Shown here: positions 35,601 to 50,057 of the stretch, piece by piece
How the letters are laid out: each line of letters starts with the position of its first letter
Position numbering within the stretch: position 1 is the first letter of the stretch
DNA from: Acanthaster planci
Lineage: Eukaryota; Echinodermata; Asteroidea; Valvatida; Acanthasteridae
Assembly: GCF_001949145.1 (NCBI RefSeq)
Contig: NW_019091385.1
Coordinates: forward strand, 2,167,002-2,231,001
Direction: 5' to 3'
DNA length: 64,000 bases
Program-made: the position numbers and the translations under genes
Notes under the pieces: generated by a model
What the model saw: only the letters and a program-made list of their open reading frames with translations
What the model was told of the DNA's origin: nothing
Database searches by the model: none

Positions 35601-38600
35601 ATGAACCATGACTTTGTGACAACACTAAGAACAAGGAGTTTACTCCTGAACAAGCACCAAAATCTGAACGAGATAGCATCTGTTCTTCATCCATCCACAG
35701 AACCGTATTTTGATTCTCGGAAGGTGTTTCGATTCTCACTCACCAAGCAAAATAGCGTTGTAGGGAGATGGCACCTATACAGTCGTCCCACGTGACATTG
35801 AACAGCCACTCAGCACCATTTGTCATGACCTGACGACGTAATAATTTCCGATTTTGTTCAGCTTTAGGCTTTCGCATAGGTCTATGGGTCTTACCCAGAC
35901 TTTCACAACTCCTTAAGATGCACACATAGGTGGTATATAGGGGCCAGTTAACCGTTTCATGGACCTGAGAGTTTGGAAGCATTTTGTTCATTCAAAAAAA
36001 CATCCTTGCCGATAATTTGTAAGGAGTGTTACAAGGCCCTGGAATTTTTATGTACGAGAGGCGAATTTAGGCTAAACAACATCATCAAAGAGTGAACACT
36101 CATTCCCATTTCGTAACTCAGGCGAATCCCATCGAGTATAAGAGAGAACGCCTTTGTAACATCGGAAAGTCACGAAAGAACAATTTTCGCTGGGTGCAGG
36201 CCTCCTTCATCTCAGTATTTTGAATAAGTTCGTGAATATCGAAATCGCATTACTTTATTAAAGCGTGTATATAACTAGCATAAAATCCAGAAGGTACTAA
36301 AAACAGGGACTGGCTGCAGATTCTTCGGCCGCTGCCAAAGAATTATAGAGACGTAGACACGACAATGACCCGACAACCTCTGCCATGCTTTACATCGGTC
36401 TGGAGGGCGAGGTATGGTCAGACCATGGTCAGAGGGTCAGATCGAAACTCCCAAACTCTGACAAACAAGGTAAAGACTAATACCTGGCATGAAACACCAC
36501 TGTTGTGTTTTATTATGGCATAATTTGACATATACTACTTACCTGTAATTGTTTCATGTCAGTGTATGCGTCCAGTTTGTGTCACGGTTTTTTGAGAGGG
36601 AAGGCGGGAAACTCTGTCTGTGACACACAGGGGTGCCTGAGAAGGCTGAAATCCAATGATGACGATGATATGGCAAGGGTGTTATTAGGAAACGATGAGG
36701 AGAGCTGAGGGTTTAGCGTGACCCGAGCAGACAGGTGTGCGGCTGGGACGCTCTTATGTTTGTGGGGGAGCGAAGGAACGGTGCGGGTGACCCGAAGGAC
36801 AGACGGTGTTTTCCCCCTGACGAAGCTCACGTCTCTGCGTCGTCCCACTCATTACATCCCCCTCCACGCCGTGGTTTCCTTCGTGGAGCAAATAACGAGA
36901 CCACTGCTTGTTTTTTTTTTCGGCAGAGAGCAACTGTCTGCCCGTGTACACCTGAGGTTCCGGCGAAGTAGGCTTAAAAGCTCAACGGCACGTAGCCACA
37001 TACGGCAGGTGCCATTCCTGGGATTCTTAGGTTTCCCGGTGTTTTTCTATACGGTGAGCCGCACGATGTTAAGCCCCCGTGAGTTCCGCGGTGGTGAGTC
37101 CGAGCAAATAATGACCGGAACTTGGCTCACACTCACAGTCACATGGACAGGTGTGGCGAATCACCCTTCTTTACGATCTGTCCATCCACAACCACGCCAC
37201 AACGCACAAAGTCCTTCGTCCAGTCCCACTCTCAACAACACTAAGATATTACCGCCGCTGCCACCGCCGAACCGCCAACGTACGTCCTGAACCACTCACT
37301 GCTTGCTTTCGTGTCAGTGTCAATTAAATTTCAAAGCACCAATGATCTTGTCCCTGGGGCAATGCGCCCTTTATGTGTTAACCCTTGCCCTAGACGCCTG
37401 CCTATAGCCGGACGAGTACCATCGGTGTCACCACATCCTCCCCGCAACTGGTCAGCTCCTGGAAAAAATACAACAGACAAATGTTCGTTGCTCCAGAGCA
37501 AAAAGCTCGGAATAGTAAGCTTCAAGTTGGGGTTCAGTGCCGACGGCAATCTCAGATCACATCTCTGAAATCGATTATGGCTAATCGATTCCGCTGGTTT
37601 CCAAGTAGAGATTAGCCTGCCCTCTTGATAAGCCGGTTTTCAGCGGCACGCACGGAATGCCCCAGATGCCTGGGCCACGCCAACCGCTTGCACCATTTCC
37701 CACGCCTTCGTGCACATCGCTCTGGCTCATATACCATATTACATAAGCAACGATCCGGATGCAACTAATATCATGAGGGCCTCATATTAGAGAAAAATAT
37801 GATGGGGCACAGCTGGACGTAACTCACGCGCAGGCATGACGGGAGAAATCTCCATCCATTATCATGAAGGAAAAAAAATGAAGAATTTCCGGCGACAGCC
37901 GCGCCGGTCTGCCAAGACAATAGGGAGTGACAGGCCGGCGTGGCAGGTCAGCGATGCCTGCCCGGGGGGGGGGACTGGGAAGGCGGCCTGGGTCGGGAGA
38001 AATCGAAAATAGAATCAGAGACACTTGTATTTGTAAGCATGTTATTCGAGGTAAAGATTTAAGACTGAGCAAGGCTATGTAAAAACACGAAATAATTATG
38101 GAGCATTTTCACAGATACTTATTGAAAACCTGTTTGTTAACTCATCAGAGTTAACTGGAAAACATTTCAACTTTAAGTTTCCAGTTTGCATTTTTTCTCA
38201 ATCAGGTAGGGCCTATACACGTACAGCTTCTGGACTCGTTGACGCTCTACTGACCATAGTTTAACCCACGTCAATCCTGACAGACGCCTCTGACGTGGAC
38301 AAGCATAATTTCGCACCGTTTTTAGTACAACGTGACAGTGCGGTGATTAGAATCTCTAAGTTCAAGTCAAACATGAATAATAAAACCCACCGATAAAAAA
38401 AAATAAAGTATGCCCAGATCAAACTCATCAACGAGCTGGCAAGATGGCACTTAAAGTCTGAATAACGCGCATTCTACCGCCAGTTATTTACCGACGGTAT
38501 ATCCTTGTCGAGTTAATGAGTGAATTTCCGACACATCTGCCTTGTTAGCAACCACGGGTGACAGATAATAGAGCGGTTGTTGTCACTTAAGGTTGTTATA

Positions 38601-41600
38601 AACTTTCATCCCCGTCATAGAGTGACACCCCTGGCCAAGCCCCATCCCAAACACACGATCTCCCCCAAGATACACCTCTTCCTCTTACCTACGGAATTTC
38701 CTCCGTTTCTTCGCAATCTAATTAGATATAACAATTAACAAGACAGACGAGGCCATTTCCGTCAACACAGCGGCCGATAATTAGAAGGACGTGTTAATTA
38801 AATGATAAGGAGCGTGTGAACGGCCCAGGGCCAAGGGAGCGAGGAAGGGGCAGGGTAATTGGTGGAACTTGCTTGGTTGGCCGGTGATGGGGCCTCATGA
38901 CAGGCCCGACGATATCATACCAAACCAAATTTTCATTTTCATGTTCATCTTGGAACAAGGTTACGAAGTACAAACCCAACTGCATAGGCCCTCCCAATGG
39001 CTCCCTTTTTCGTTGTAGCCTTGGTTCAAGACGCTACTAATGGACTCCTTGCATCAGCCAATATCATCTACTTGAGGTGCCTACTATTGGGTTTTTTTAG
39101 TCACGTGATTTTTGACAGTCAGCATCTAATTAATCTCACAACATTCTGGCGAACACAAAATTTCTAATAGAAATACACAGATTCGAAAATGCACGCGCCT
39201 CCACGGACACGGTACGCTTCCTGAAATGCCTTTGCCCGTCATGTTACGTCACGTGAAAACCCGCAGAGTTTAAGTGTATACAGGTCGATGTAGACCGTTG
39301 TTAATTGTCACTTTGTTAAGTTTTTGTCGTTCCAGCACCGCTTGGAAGATCGAACATGTTAAATGTAATCATTATTAAACAGAGTTTTGAACTTAAAATA
39401 AACTGACAATGACAAAATTCCACATCGTCTTCATGACTTTTTACAATTCTGTGACAATTTCGGATGACTGACAATGAGTCTGGAATCAGAAAACGGAATT
39501 TAATGCATTTTCCTTTTTGTCCGAGTTTGAAACCCTGTTTTTTTTTGGCCATGCGAGCAAAATTAAACTGCTTATCGGCAATAACATTGAAGGATACATA
39601 TCACATCAAAATCAGATTTGACAATATTCAGAGTTATCAGTATTTTTTATTTTGAGGGTTAATAACAGAATTATAATGATATATTTAACTGTAGGTTCGT
39701 TAGTGGGAAGAAAAGCGGACTGTCGTGCAGGTTGTCGAGTTGCTGTGCCTCGTCAATCGCCTGTTTCCTCAGCGAGGTTTTGAAAAATACCACTTAAAAC
39801 TTCGTGAACGCTCGTATAGTCATAAACATTTTCAGTTTTTCGTTACTTTTGCAAAGCTACCGCATTCTCATGGGAGTAAAAAAAGCTTTGTTCTGGAGGT
39901 TAAACGCCACGTGGGAGGTTAACGGAAGCGGGCCTGTACCTTGTTTTAATGACTAGCCATTTTAATTAGACAGCAGGTGCATCTTTTTGCTCGCCGGTAC
40001 GCCTTCCACTACCTAATTGGTAGCCGATGCACACTACACATCGACAGATTTTTACGACCTACAGATCCCTTCCGGATCACATACTTACATGTATGATGTA
40101 AGTGGACGGGCAGCGACCAAGAGAGAGCATGGGACCCTTTCATTAACGAAACCGAAAGAGATGGTGAAATCGAATTCTAGCTCGATCTATTACTACGTAC
40201 TCACATATATGCGTTGTCACTGACCGTTCGTGTGAAAACAAGTACCTCGAAACGAAGCAGTATACTGGCACATTACAATGTGAGTACAGCATCACCGACA
40301 CTGTACATCAAAGAGGACTTAGTAACATTCAAAATGGCAACTATAACGCGCTGGTGAGAGTTGTGAGTACTTCAACACAATGCGAGAAACGAGTACACAA
40401 GAAAATTAACAGCAAAAAAACATCAGGAAATGTTGGAAGTTGGAGTTGTCCCAGGGAAGTTCGTGGGATCTCTTGTATGGCCTTTATTGTCGTACAAGTG
40501 AGCTGAAAAGGATTGAATTGTCAATTCCACAAGTCCAGGACAAAGAAATGCTTACTGTACCTAGTAACGGGTGGTCTAAATTCCTCGTACATTGGAAGCA
40601 CAACCCAGTGATAGGCCAGATGGAAATGCTTTGCAGAATCGGGACCTGAGGAAACTGGGAGCAAGTACACGTACTAACTATGCTACTAAGCGCATGCAGA
40701 TATAGTAACAACAACAGCAATTAAAAAACACCAACAAGCCATTTGGTAAACAGATTTCCAGGGTCACTGACCGCTCGGTCGAGGTGAGAAGTCAAGCCTT
40801 AAGATGTCACGGTGTGTTGTGGTATCGCTGTTGCCATACTGATATGTCAGCTTATTATTTATACTGCATGTCGTCTTACGGAGGAGTCCTTTTCCGATAT
40901 CCCCGTCGTAATTCAAAGGTCACGTGTTGCTTGCCGGACGCGGCCGGTCGAACAGTCGGTCTCGCAGTCCCTGATTGGAGGGGCGTTATATCTGCATGTT
41001 GTCAAGCGGGTGTTGGTCTGGTATCCGGGCCCCAGGGCCATGTCCCCCCTGCTGAAAGTTTTATGTTGCGGGCCTGTTTTGGCGTGAGTGATATTAGACA
41101 GGTCTGGATCAGTTCAAACAACCCCGGCACTGAAATGCTTTGCACCGAGGTAGGCCTAAATGTATTTTCTTTTCATATGAAATCCGAAATGGTAAATGTT
41201 AAATGAGCAATAGAGCATTTATTTTCTGGGCCATTTGCTCAAAGTACTACCAACGTCCTGCCTGAATAAACACTGGATCGCCATATCCAATCGTATACGC
41301 GAGTCACGTACTCAACGCAACAAGAGCTATGACGTGTAATTTTGTTATATAAGCCGTGTTGTGGCCTTTTACTCCAACAACTGTCGCCTTTTTAGTGTGC
41401 GTTAGCCTTGGGATCAAATCTGGTCTCTGAAATTTGGAACAAATATACGGGCGCATGATCTGAGCTGCTTTTCACGTGACATAAAAAAATCTATTCTAGG
41501 CACATTCTCCACACGGACAAGCCAGGCCGACAAACACGTGCGCGCCATATTACCGCAATTAATGTGAGAAAACGAGGCTATTATTGAAGACCGCCAAAAC

Positions 41601-44600
41601 CAATTATACCCGTCATTCAGAAACAATAGCCCCAAATCATCTTCGCGGAAGCCCAGGGGGCCTATTTTTGTCCTCAACGATCACCGGTACATCTCGCGCG
41701 CGGTGGAAACAGGAACAATGCCACATCAGCGCGATTATACAAAACAGGCTGAAACCAGCCACAGGTGGACTTAATGGCTTAAAGAGACGATAATTTCTGA
41801 CACTTTTAAGTAAATCAGTTCTCCGTGAAATACTTTAGGTCCAAGTCATGTTATTCTTATGCCTCATTGGGTTCCTTGATATTCGTTTTAAAACCCCAGT
41901 GATAGTGTTCTTATTGCACCCTGAGTAATTACAGCTTGAACATTTACAAGGTAATCACTGATGTTCCCCTGCAAAAGCTGAACCAACCGCGCAACTACAA
42001 GTTCAAAAGTTTTTGAAGTGTGACGAAATGGCCGCTTTAACTCATGGCAGGAGATCAGGATCCATCAAAACAAGACAGACAACAAGGCGCGAAACTGCAA
42101 ACCGTTTCCGCGCCCAAATGAGGAATATCCTGATTGTGCAGTGCCCGCCTCCGTCTCCGGGGACCAGACTACCGGTCCATCAACACGGAGTGACCTGAGC
42201 GGAGAGGGGGAGGTTTATCAGCCTCGTAATCGGGTGATTGGTCCACTGGGAGGGCTGGTAGGATTGGATGAATGATGCATGTGGTCTGCTGCATCACGAC
42301 CTGTTGCTCACGAACAAACAACAATCGTGATCTTGGGCTTTCTGAAAGGGTAAAATCGGTCACAAACACACCTGTACCGGCAGCTCCTTGAACACACGAG
42401 GACGATAAAACTTTCGATGAGAACTCCAAGTAAAAGCAAGTGTGTCTCAGCGGACAAACACACAGTATGTAAAACTGACTTTGACAAACAATATGAACTC
42501 AGAAAAAAAAACACAAGAGACAGGATAGGCGTTCCAATTTTGGACCACATTTTCCATTCTTACATCGCCTAACCTGTCCCTTTGTGCAATGCTTAACCAG
42601 TACAAGTTCTACTCCAATACATTTTTTTTTCTTATTTTGGCAAACATTTTTTACGGATTTAAGAAGCAGACTTCTGAAATTGTTCATAATTAAATTTACT
42701 TCTGACCTCGATATGCAAAACTTATCGTAAGTCAAGCAATCGACAGGTAAAGGCCAACAAACTTCATACGTCGTTGAATACGGCACTAAACTTCGTAATC
42801 TGTTGGGAAGTGAAGACTACATAATACACCACATCACTTAAAACCGCTGCTCTGATGTCCGATCCAATTTTGATCAGGTTGCTAAAGGGGTGGGAATGCC
42901 CTCTGAACGCCTGGTCCCCCGCGCGCCTGCTTTCAACCGCAACCTTGGGCCGACCATCGGTCAAGGTTGAACTCGGTTAGTAAGAAAAAAAAGGTGGCAT
43001 TACACCAAACATCTTTGAAACAAAACGGTGTTTTAACAGTCTTTATTGCACAATGTCCTATAGCACTGTGGGTAGACAAGGTTTAATACCGTTCATACGG
43101 GAAAATAGGAGTGAGTCAACCTAAAAAAGAAAGACACTCCCTCCCCCCCAAAAAAATCCAAAAAATTAAAAATTCGAAAAACAGGAAGATGACAATTCAA
43201 CGTATAGAAACAACACGCTCAAAACAGGAGATGCAGACTTCCTTTGTCGTGGCTTAAGATTTTACGGAGAAATGATGGATCATAGTAAAGGGAAAACCAC
43301 CCGAAAAATCCGTCATGTAAACTACCACTTGCACGACACTTTGCCAAGCATCGTCTGTCAAAATCTAATGGACGTCTTTTTTTTTTACCGAGGGGGGGGG
43401 CAAACACGAGACCAAGTGAGCGCAGTGATGACTTCCCTCTGGCAAGGTTCCCCTCGCTCGCTTGTAAGAGTGCAGGTGAGGCTATGCGGCTCCTGATGAC
43501 TGCCGACTTCTTGATAAGGTTACGCCGGTGAACTAATGCAAACCGACGTGTATTGGTAACAGCGTCTACCTTCAAGTGGATAGCGTTATATAATGTGTGG
43601 TGCAATCTCCTTGCGCGATGGTTTAACTTCAGGCGTTTCTGCAATGGCGCACACAGTGTACTCTTTTTTGCATGTTTTGAAAAAAGAGCAACCTTGGAAA
43701 CACGTTTAATACTTTCAAAACTCTTATGCGATGAACGTCTACGAACGGTTATTTATACGCAAACAAGTTTATGTACAGTGCACCATAAAAACAAAATGTG
43801 CTTCGTGTGTTAATTTAATACCACGTGAACTTCCGAAGACGTGACCAGCGTTTAGAAAATGCCACGAGAAACTAGTAATGGCACAAAGGGCCTCGTATGT
43901 ACATGTACATGTACTATATGTATCAACAGTTACTTAACATCCTTGCAGGTAAAACAAATGAGAACAAGTTAATAATACGGTATACATACAAGGCTCACTC
44001 GTGAATATGCATGGGAGAACAGTGGCTTCTCATAATAACATGGAAATCATCAGAGTTAGTTGATCTTTTCAAGGGTGCCCTCTATCGATTCACATTGAGC
44101 GACGGCAGTCATGCATCTTTACGGCAGTGCATAAATCAATTTCTGAACTTACTAAACCTGCTATCAGACCTCGCTGATTTATACTGTGTGCTAAGAATTT
44201 GTATATACGACTTGTTACCGCGGATGTGTAAACACCACGGCGATTCGCTCTTGGACATCGACAGAGGGCGCGCCAAGTGTAAACAAAATAATATCATCAA
44301 CTTGTCTTGAGATGAGGACGTACCACCACTTGACCCAGTTATTCGTTTTTTTTCGATCTTCGGCAAAGCCTCAAGTGTCCTAAATACCCAGACAGTACTT
44401 GAGATTCAGAATTTTGATAAATGCGTGTAAGGAATACTGCAAAAATAGAACTCTTGCGAGCACCAGCCAAAGTTGTCACTCAGGAAATTATTGTCTTTTG
44501 AAAAGTTCTGTCGAATCTTTCGTGTGTGTAGCTCGCCAGATGTTGCACATACCATGTGGGTAAAAACAGTTACGCCGCGTTTTCGGAGAAAGGGAGATTA

Positions 44601-45316
44601 TTTGACAATGTCGAACAGGAAATAAAAAACCCTGCGGGTTTTTAATGGTTTGGACAGCAGTTGCGGGTGTAAAAATGAGGTGGAGGGGAAGCTTTTGTCC
44701 CAGGAAAAAGGTTTTCTACGGACGGCTGCCTTAAGGCCAACCAACTTGTGCTCATCGTGACTGTTTGTAATGACCTCTTTTTGAGGGTTCAGGCTCGTGT
44801 GACGGTGAATTTGGCCAATTGCAGCAGGGGAGAAGAGGACGAGAGATGCGTGCACTGCGTGGGCAGTAGGCATAGGGGAGACCTGGGGGAGGTTTCGCAA
44901 TGGCGTCTCCACAAGCGAAGCAGTTACAGGTAGTTGAAGTCTTTATGGAGTAGGAAAAAAATCATTATAATAGATAGTCTACCTCCATGTACACAGGTGG
45001 TGAATTTCATGAACGATGTCTTTATACCAGCACTGCCAACTGGGAACATTACAACATTTTCGAATTGTTATAATGTCTCCCCATATATGGATATGGATGT
45101 AAACACACTTTGTCAAGTTCAGTAGAACAAGAGTTTACATTTAAATTTAAATCACGACTCTATGAAAACAAAAGCAGGCAATCATAATACGCGCAGGCCT
45201 ATTCAGATTTTCCAAAATAATGTAACGAAATTATCCCTTTTGTGAAGCTGTATTTGAAGATATTATTTCAGTGTACGTTTAAAATGTCATACTCAATTTA
45301 CAGTCATACTCTCGGT
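32629..45316. other. Long gene-less stretch
   Basis: About 12.7 kb without a supportable gene. The largest frames (190 codons at 36718-37290 plus, 141 at 43219-43644 minus, 140 at 40784-41206 plus) have no motif or third-position bias. G-runs occur at 37964-37973 and 43392-43400, and an 8-C run near 33055. TACATGTA occurs near 35553, 40084 and in a short tract at 43898-43914. Around 36412-36440 there is a small ATGGTCAGACCATGGTCAGA palindromic/tandem patch. Confidence 0.45.
44258..44271 (+). promoter_or_regulatory. Partial CTCF-like motif
   Basis: Contains the AGAGGGCGC core, but the 5' half (CCA) is poorly matched. One of four exact AGAGGGCGC/GCGCCCTCT occurrences in the window. Confidence 0.15.
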
Positions 45317-45492
45317 AAAGATGAATCCCCTCATCAGCTGAAAAAGAGCCAAGTTGGGCCAGAGTGCTCATTTTTGTTGGTAGCTACGCGACCGCAAATG
45401 CACACATTTCGTAGTCGTTCGTGAACCAGCCAAGTGCAGTTCCTATCAAAGGAGCCTCCGTTGTTAGGAAAATTGCGCCCTCTGTTGGTCGC
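45317..45492 (+). repeat. Dispersed repeat, copy A
   Basis: Aligns end to end with 47277-47450 in the same orientation, roughly 70% identical by eye with a single-base indel. Conserved blocks include CCCCTCATC, TTGGTAGC, GCGACCG and GCCTCCGTTG followed by AAAATTGCGC. Read on the minus strand both copies share a translated motif (AIFLxTEAPLxGTxLxW), but copy A has an in-frame TAG, so it is not an intact coding exon. The left end of the minus-strand version begins with a CTCF-like word. The family is not recognised; it could be an old SINE/MITE or a decayed duplicated exon. Confidence 0.7.
45475..45488 (-). promoter_or_regulatory. CTCF-like motif inside repeat copy A
   Basis: The minus strand reads CCAACAGAGGGCGC, matching the CTCF consensus CCASYAGRKGGCRS at 13 of 14 positions. 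The same position in repeat copy B has mutated to a non-matching sequence. Motif match only; no binding evidence. Confidence 0.3.
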
Positions 45493-47276
45493 AATCGGTG
45501 CTCTTACTACCTGACTGACAAACGAAATTATGCACCTTGCAATTTAACCATTAACATGTCTTCTCAAACCAGAGTGTTATGTCGGGAATAAGGCTACTGA
45601 TATTACTGTGGCATCACTTTTGTTCTAAAGAGGTTGAAGTTCCACCGGGATGGACAAGTAGCTGTGACAATCGCATCGGTTTGAGAGTTTTAGTATTATA
45701 GTTGAACCCCGGGTCCAGGGGCCGTGTGTCGTGTACTGTTTCTCCGATTCTGTCACAGTGCGGTATGGAGACATGGTCGGGGCCATCTGCAATCGCCGAG
45801 GCGCCAAGCTTTCATCGCATACCGCCTGGGCACAGCTGCATCCCTTTGAGTGGTCCGCAGCCCCCCATGTGCCAGAACTATCGGCTTACCGGTTAGTTTA
45901 CGGACGCGGCCAACTTTTGACACCGGCTCCCGCGTTTGCACTTTGCTCTATGTCACTGCACTTGGGGCAGCCGCTAATGGGCCAGAGCATGTTTGCGAAA
46001 CTTTGAATAAAAGACACAAATTAGTATTTAAGTTAGATACACTATTCATGGTATCGATTTGATGTACACCATATTCGTTATATTGAATCGACCGAATCCG
46101 ACTTATCCAAAACAAAGTGAATCCGACGATTTCCTTTTTTAATGCGAGACTGCTAAAACCATCAAGAATTTGACGCTGCATGCACCGTTTTCAACGCTGC
46201 AGCACCACAAACCATACACATAGAAGTTTCTTCTTGAAGGGGTGTCTTGTTATTATACCCATATTCGTGTTTTGCACCATGAAATTCATCACCGCGTGCT
46301 CACCAACGTGCATTTGTCTTTCATTTTGTGGGTCCTTCCGGTGGCAATTGACCGTACAACTGACGGACTTCTCGTTAAAATTTCACACATAACGAGCGCG
46401 GCGAAAGTATTCTGGCCAGAAATTTTGCGAGCAGCATCTGAACTTGTTTATTCCCCAATGGAAAAACCATCCGCGGGAAAAAGCCGGCACACCCGTCCCA
46501 ATCTCAGCTTGTTTACTAAATAACGATAAAGGGCCACGAGCTGGTTGAATCAACTTTCCCCGTTTGTAATCACAAGGAGACCTTCGAGATATTTGTGGTC
46601 ATAGCTGCGAGAAGGTAAAGCAGTTTTTCGACAAGATTACACATTTTTAGGGCAGCAACAACGACCACAAGGAATTGAAAAGTGCTGCCGATGTCCAGCG
46701 GCCAGGGAAACTGTAGGGAAGATGAATATCCCGGACCAAATTTTGAATGGTTTTAGGTTCACGCACTCGCTTTTCCTTTTGGTATAGTACAATATTTTAA
46801 TAATTTTTGCACCTGTGAAGTCAGCTCGTTGAAGGAATAACACGTCCAAATGTAGACACTATATACAGGTCAACGAACGTGTCCCTTTTAACGTCCTACT
46901 TCTGTTGAACTCAAACTTTAGCAATGAATTCCAAATGGTCTGAGATCGCGATGCTGTCAATGTAACAAGGTTGTATATGTGTGTTGTGATTCGATTTTGG
47001 AATGTCGACCTGTTTTCTTCCATTGTGGACACGAAATAAGCGCTATCAAACTTGGACATTTGTTGGAATTTCGTCAAGATATGCCAAAGCATAACAAAGA
47101 CGACACTTTAACAGTCTTTAAACAGCATTTTATTCGATAAGGAAAAATACAGCCCAGTGTTAGTCAGATGGCACAAGCCGAACAAACCAGATGGTGTTTC
47201 GGCTGGCAATGTGTTTCTACTTTCATGTGGCCGGAGTAACCTACAAAAGCTCCGCAGAGTCAGCTCCCTGCCTTAG
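45493..47276. other. Gene-less stretch between the two repeat copies
   Basis: No gene recognised. Open frames stay under 95 codons and are unremarkable. Confidence 0.5.
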
Positions 47277-47450
47277 CAGAAGCGACCCCTCATCGGTTGA
47301 AAAGAGCTGCGCTGGTCAGGGTTGTGCATTTTCTTGGTAGCGATGCGACCGTAACGTGTGCATTTCCCACAGTCGTCCGTTAACCAGCGAAGTTCAGTTC
47401 CGAGCAAAGGTGCCTCCGTTGCTAAGAAAATTGCGCTTTCTCTTAGTCCA
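47277..47450 (+). repeat. Dispersed repeat, copy B
   Basis: Collinear partner of copy A at 45317-45492. On the minus strand the frame is open here and embedded in a 79-codon frame (47273-47512) carrying TEAPLLGTELRWLTDDCGKC. Without a detectable homologue I do not call a gene. Neither flanking target-site duplications nor terminal inverted repeats were seen. Confidence 0.7.
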
Positions 47451-50057
47451 GCTTGAGGCCCAAAGCAAGTCTGACAACTCGACTTCGCCACACCAAGGCA
47501 CCCAGCTAGCATGGCATTTGAACGTACAATGATTCTGCAAGAAGGCCTCTACCGAAACGCCAATCAAACATTTCACGGACGGTGCAAAAAAGAAACTCTC
47601 CCTAAAGTTAGGTGGGACATTAAAATTCACGCGAAAGACTGCAACGACCAGGTCTCGTCATCTGTTGCTCTGTGAGCTGGCTATGTGCATCTTGCTGAGC
47701 CCCGCAGTCCAGCCCGCAACCCTTGTCCGCGTCACTGACACGGATCTGACGATAATGAAAGCCCTCTCGCGGCGACCCTTGGCAAATCAAACAAACATTT
47801 CGTCAGGATTAAAAACATTAGCGGGAATTAATGGCGGTGGTATACGACATTGGAGTTTTGCCGTATAATTTTTTCAAAGCTGACAGATTTTCAGGTTCGT
47901 TGTTTACTTCAGGAATCAATCGACTGATTTAATGATTTGTGTTCACTACTTTGTGAATAAAATCAAGAAAAACGCTGTTTGTTTCAACGCTCAATAGCGC
48001 AGCTCGTGTAATCTGTCTTGCAGAACGAACCATGTACATACTTGAGGGCGTTCCTGGGTGAATGGCCAATGCACTGATCAAAGACGGTACTTTTTCTACG
48101 CATTTGAGTAGTGGTCGGCAAGTTTACTTTCAAGTTGTGTACATATTTCATTACAATGAAACGCTTAGTCGAATTGACACAATTTTTGAAAGGTACTACA
48201 CACATCAACAAACCCAGAAGAGTGCGATCATTTACAAAAACGCCTACAGGATGTTCTCCCTGTAAAATGAGGGCTGATGCGGCATCATTCATGTGTGAAC
48301 ACGCGTTCATGTCATGTGCGTCGGTCAAAAGCCATCCACACATCAGAACACTTTCTCAATCGACAAACTACCCGTAAATTATGCTCAATAAGGACATTCT
48401 GACTAAAGATGACAGGTCAAACGTCTGGAAATTGCAGATTGCCCAAGAAACCAGGCCTCGCCAAGGATCTCGGAAAGGCGGGGCCGTATTGACCGTTGCC
48501 GCTAATTTTGGACTATACCATTATCTTCAGGGGCAAAAGAGAGATGGCGACATTTGTTGCTTGAAGAAAACTTTTTTCATAAAGAAAGTGTAACTTCAAA
48601 CCGACCAAAATTGTGTTTTGCCAATCAATTACAATTACCTGTTTTGTGTGTTTGGGGCGTATCGAAGGCGTGTTGATGGCTTTTACTGTAACTCCTTTCA
48701 CGTAGATTCCTCCAACAGCTACACGCGCACCGCACGTATACCCAAACTGTAATACCCGCTGCATATGTAGAGTTTCCGGTGCACTTCTCATATGGCGTTG
48801 TGCTACGTGGAATAAGAATCTTATGTTGCGCCCGTTCACAGCTATGATATTGAAACGAACTGTACTTATTTAATTTCAAGTAAGATATTTAAAGATTGGC
48901 GGTCCGGCTTTTGAGAATTAACCAATGATGTAATAACACCAATAGAGGGAAAGGTCTTCCAGGTCCAACATCTTGAGACCATGGCTTTATTAGAAGTTCA
49001 CATTTGAGTGATGGTAGGAAGAGACCTTTTATTTAGCTGTTAGATATTCTTTTGACAGTTAATGCTGTTGTGTCATGTTATGTCATCTTATATACTAAAG
49101 CATTCTTCATCGATCTGCATGTGTGCAGTTGGATATTAAACGAACCAATTCAAACGAGTCACTGACCGTTGAGAAAACAATGCCAAGAATCTTTGAACAA
49201 GAAATTGCAGCGCTGTAGATAATGAACCCACCTCTCCAGTCCCGGTTCGGAGAAAATGTGTATAATAAAAAGCCTCCAAAGAGGAAGAGTGTAATTGCGC
49301 AACCTCGGGGAGGCATTTTTGATAAATCCTCGCTCCCGGAGGATTGTGACAGTGAGTGGACTCGCGGGAGTTGTAAAGCTGAAGCAGAAGACTACCGTGA
49401 ATATGCCAACGGCCGTGTGACCGACATACCCTGGCAACATTCAGTCAAAAAAACGGTGCAACCCACCCACTTATCTCTTACACATTTATGAAGTGACACG
49501 TGAGGCCCGCTAGGCGAGCACTGATAAGCTGGTCAATGCCCCCCAGCCCTCCAACCCAAAAAAGCAGAAGCGTTCGACAACAGCCAGCTGTACTCATAAT
49601 GTTGAGTGCAAGGAGTTACAACTAAATTTTGGCGCAAAATGCTCTGATACGACCAAGCATATTATATCTCTTAATACACGGCACTCATCTCACAAATACT
49701 CAAAAACTTTAATACCAAACCAAATAGAGTTTACTGCGGTTTTAGTCTACGAGTTCGAAGTGTAATGCGTTCAGACATAATCAATCAATGCTCAAAAATA
49801 ATGAACATGATTAGGAGGTACGGTGCTGTAATGTTGTCATGCTGTATAATGTAGCTGAACACTATTTCATTAATCCGCTTCCTGCTGTAGCACTCTCATA
49901 CTATGTTAAAGCCATACAAGTAACAGGTTGTACAATGCCTGTTGAAATACAACTACAGTTCATGTACAACTGTACATGTACAATTTTAAGTATCTAAAAA
50001 GAGAAGGAACGATAAAGATACAAAGTACACTCTTACCGGTTCAACAAACTTGTTCTT
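47451..50057. other. Gene-less stretch
   Basis: Nothing confidently coding. A TACATGTA-rich patch with several overlapping GTACA/TGTAC inversions lies at about 49945-49985. Frames of 84-119 codons on both strands lack motifs and bias. Confidence 0.45.

Noticed and set aside
35803-35816. AGCACCATTTG resembling the miR-29 seed region
   Set aside because: Match ends after 11 bases and the flanks do not fold into a precursor hairpin.
36718-37290. 190-codon plus frame beginning with GTG
   Set aside because: Non-ATG start in a eukaryote, GC-rich chance opening, low-complexity Pro/Ser tail.
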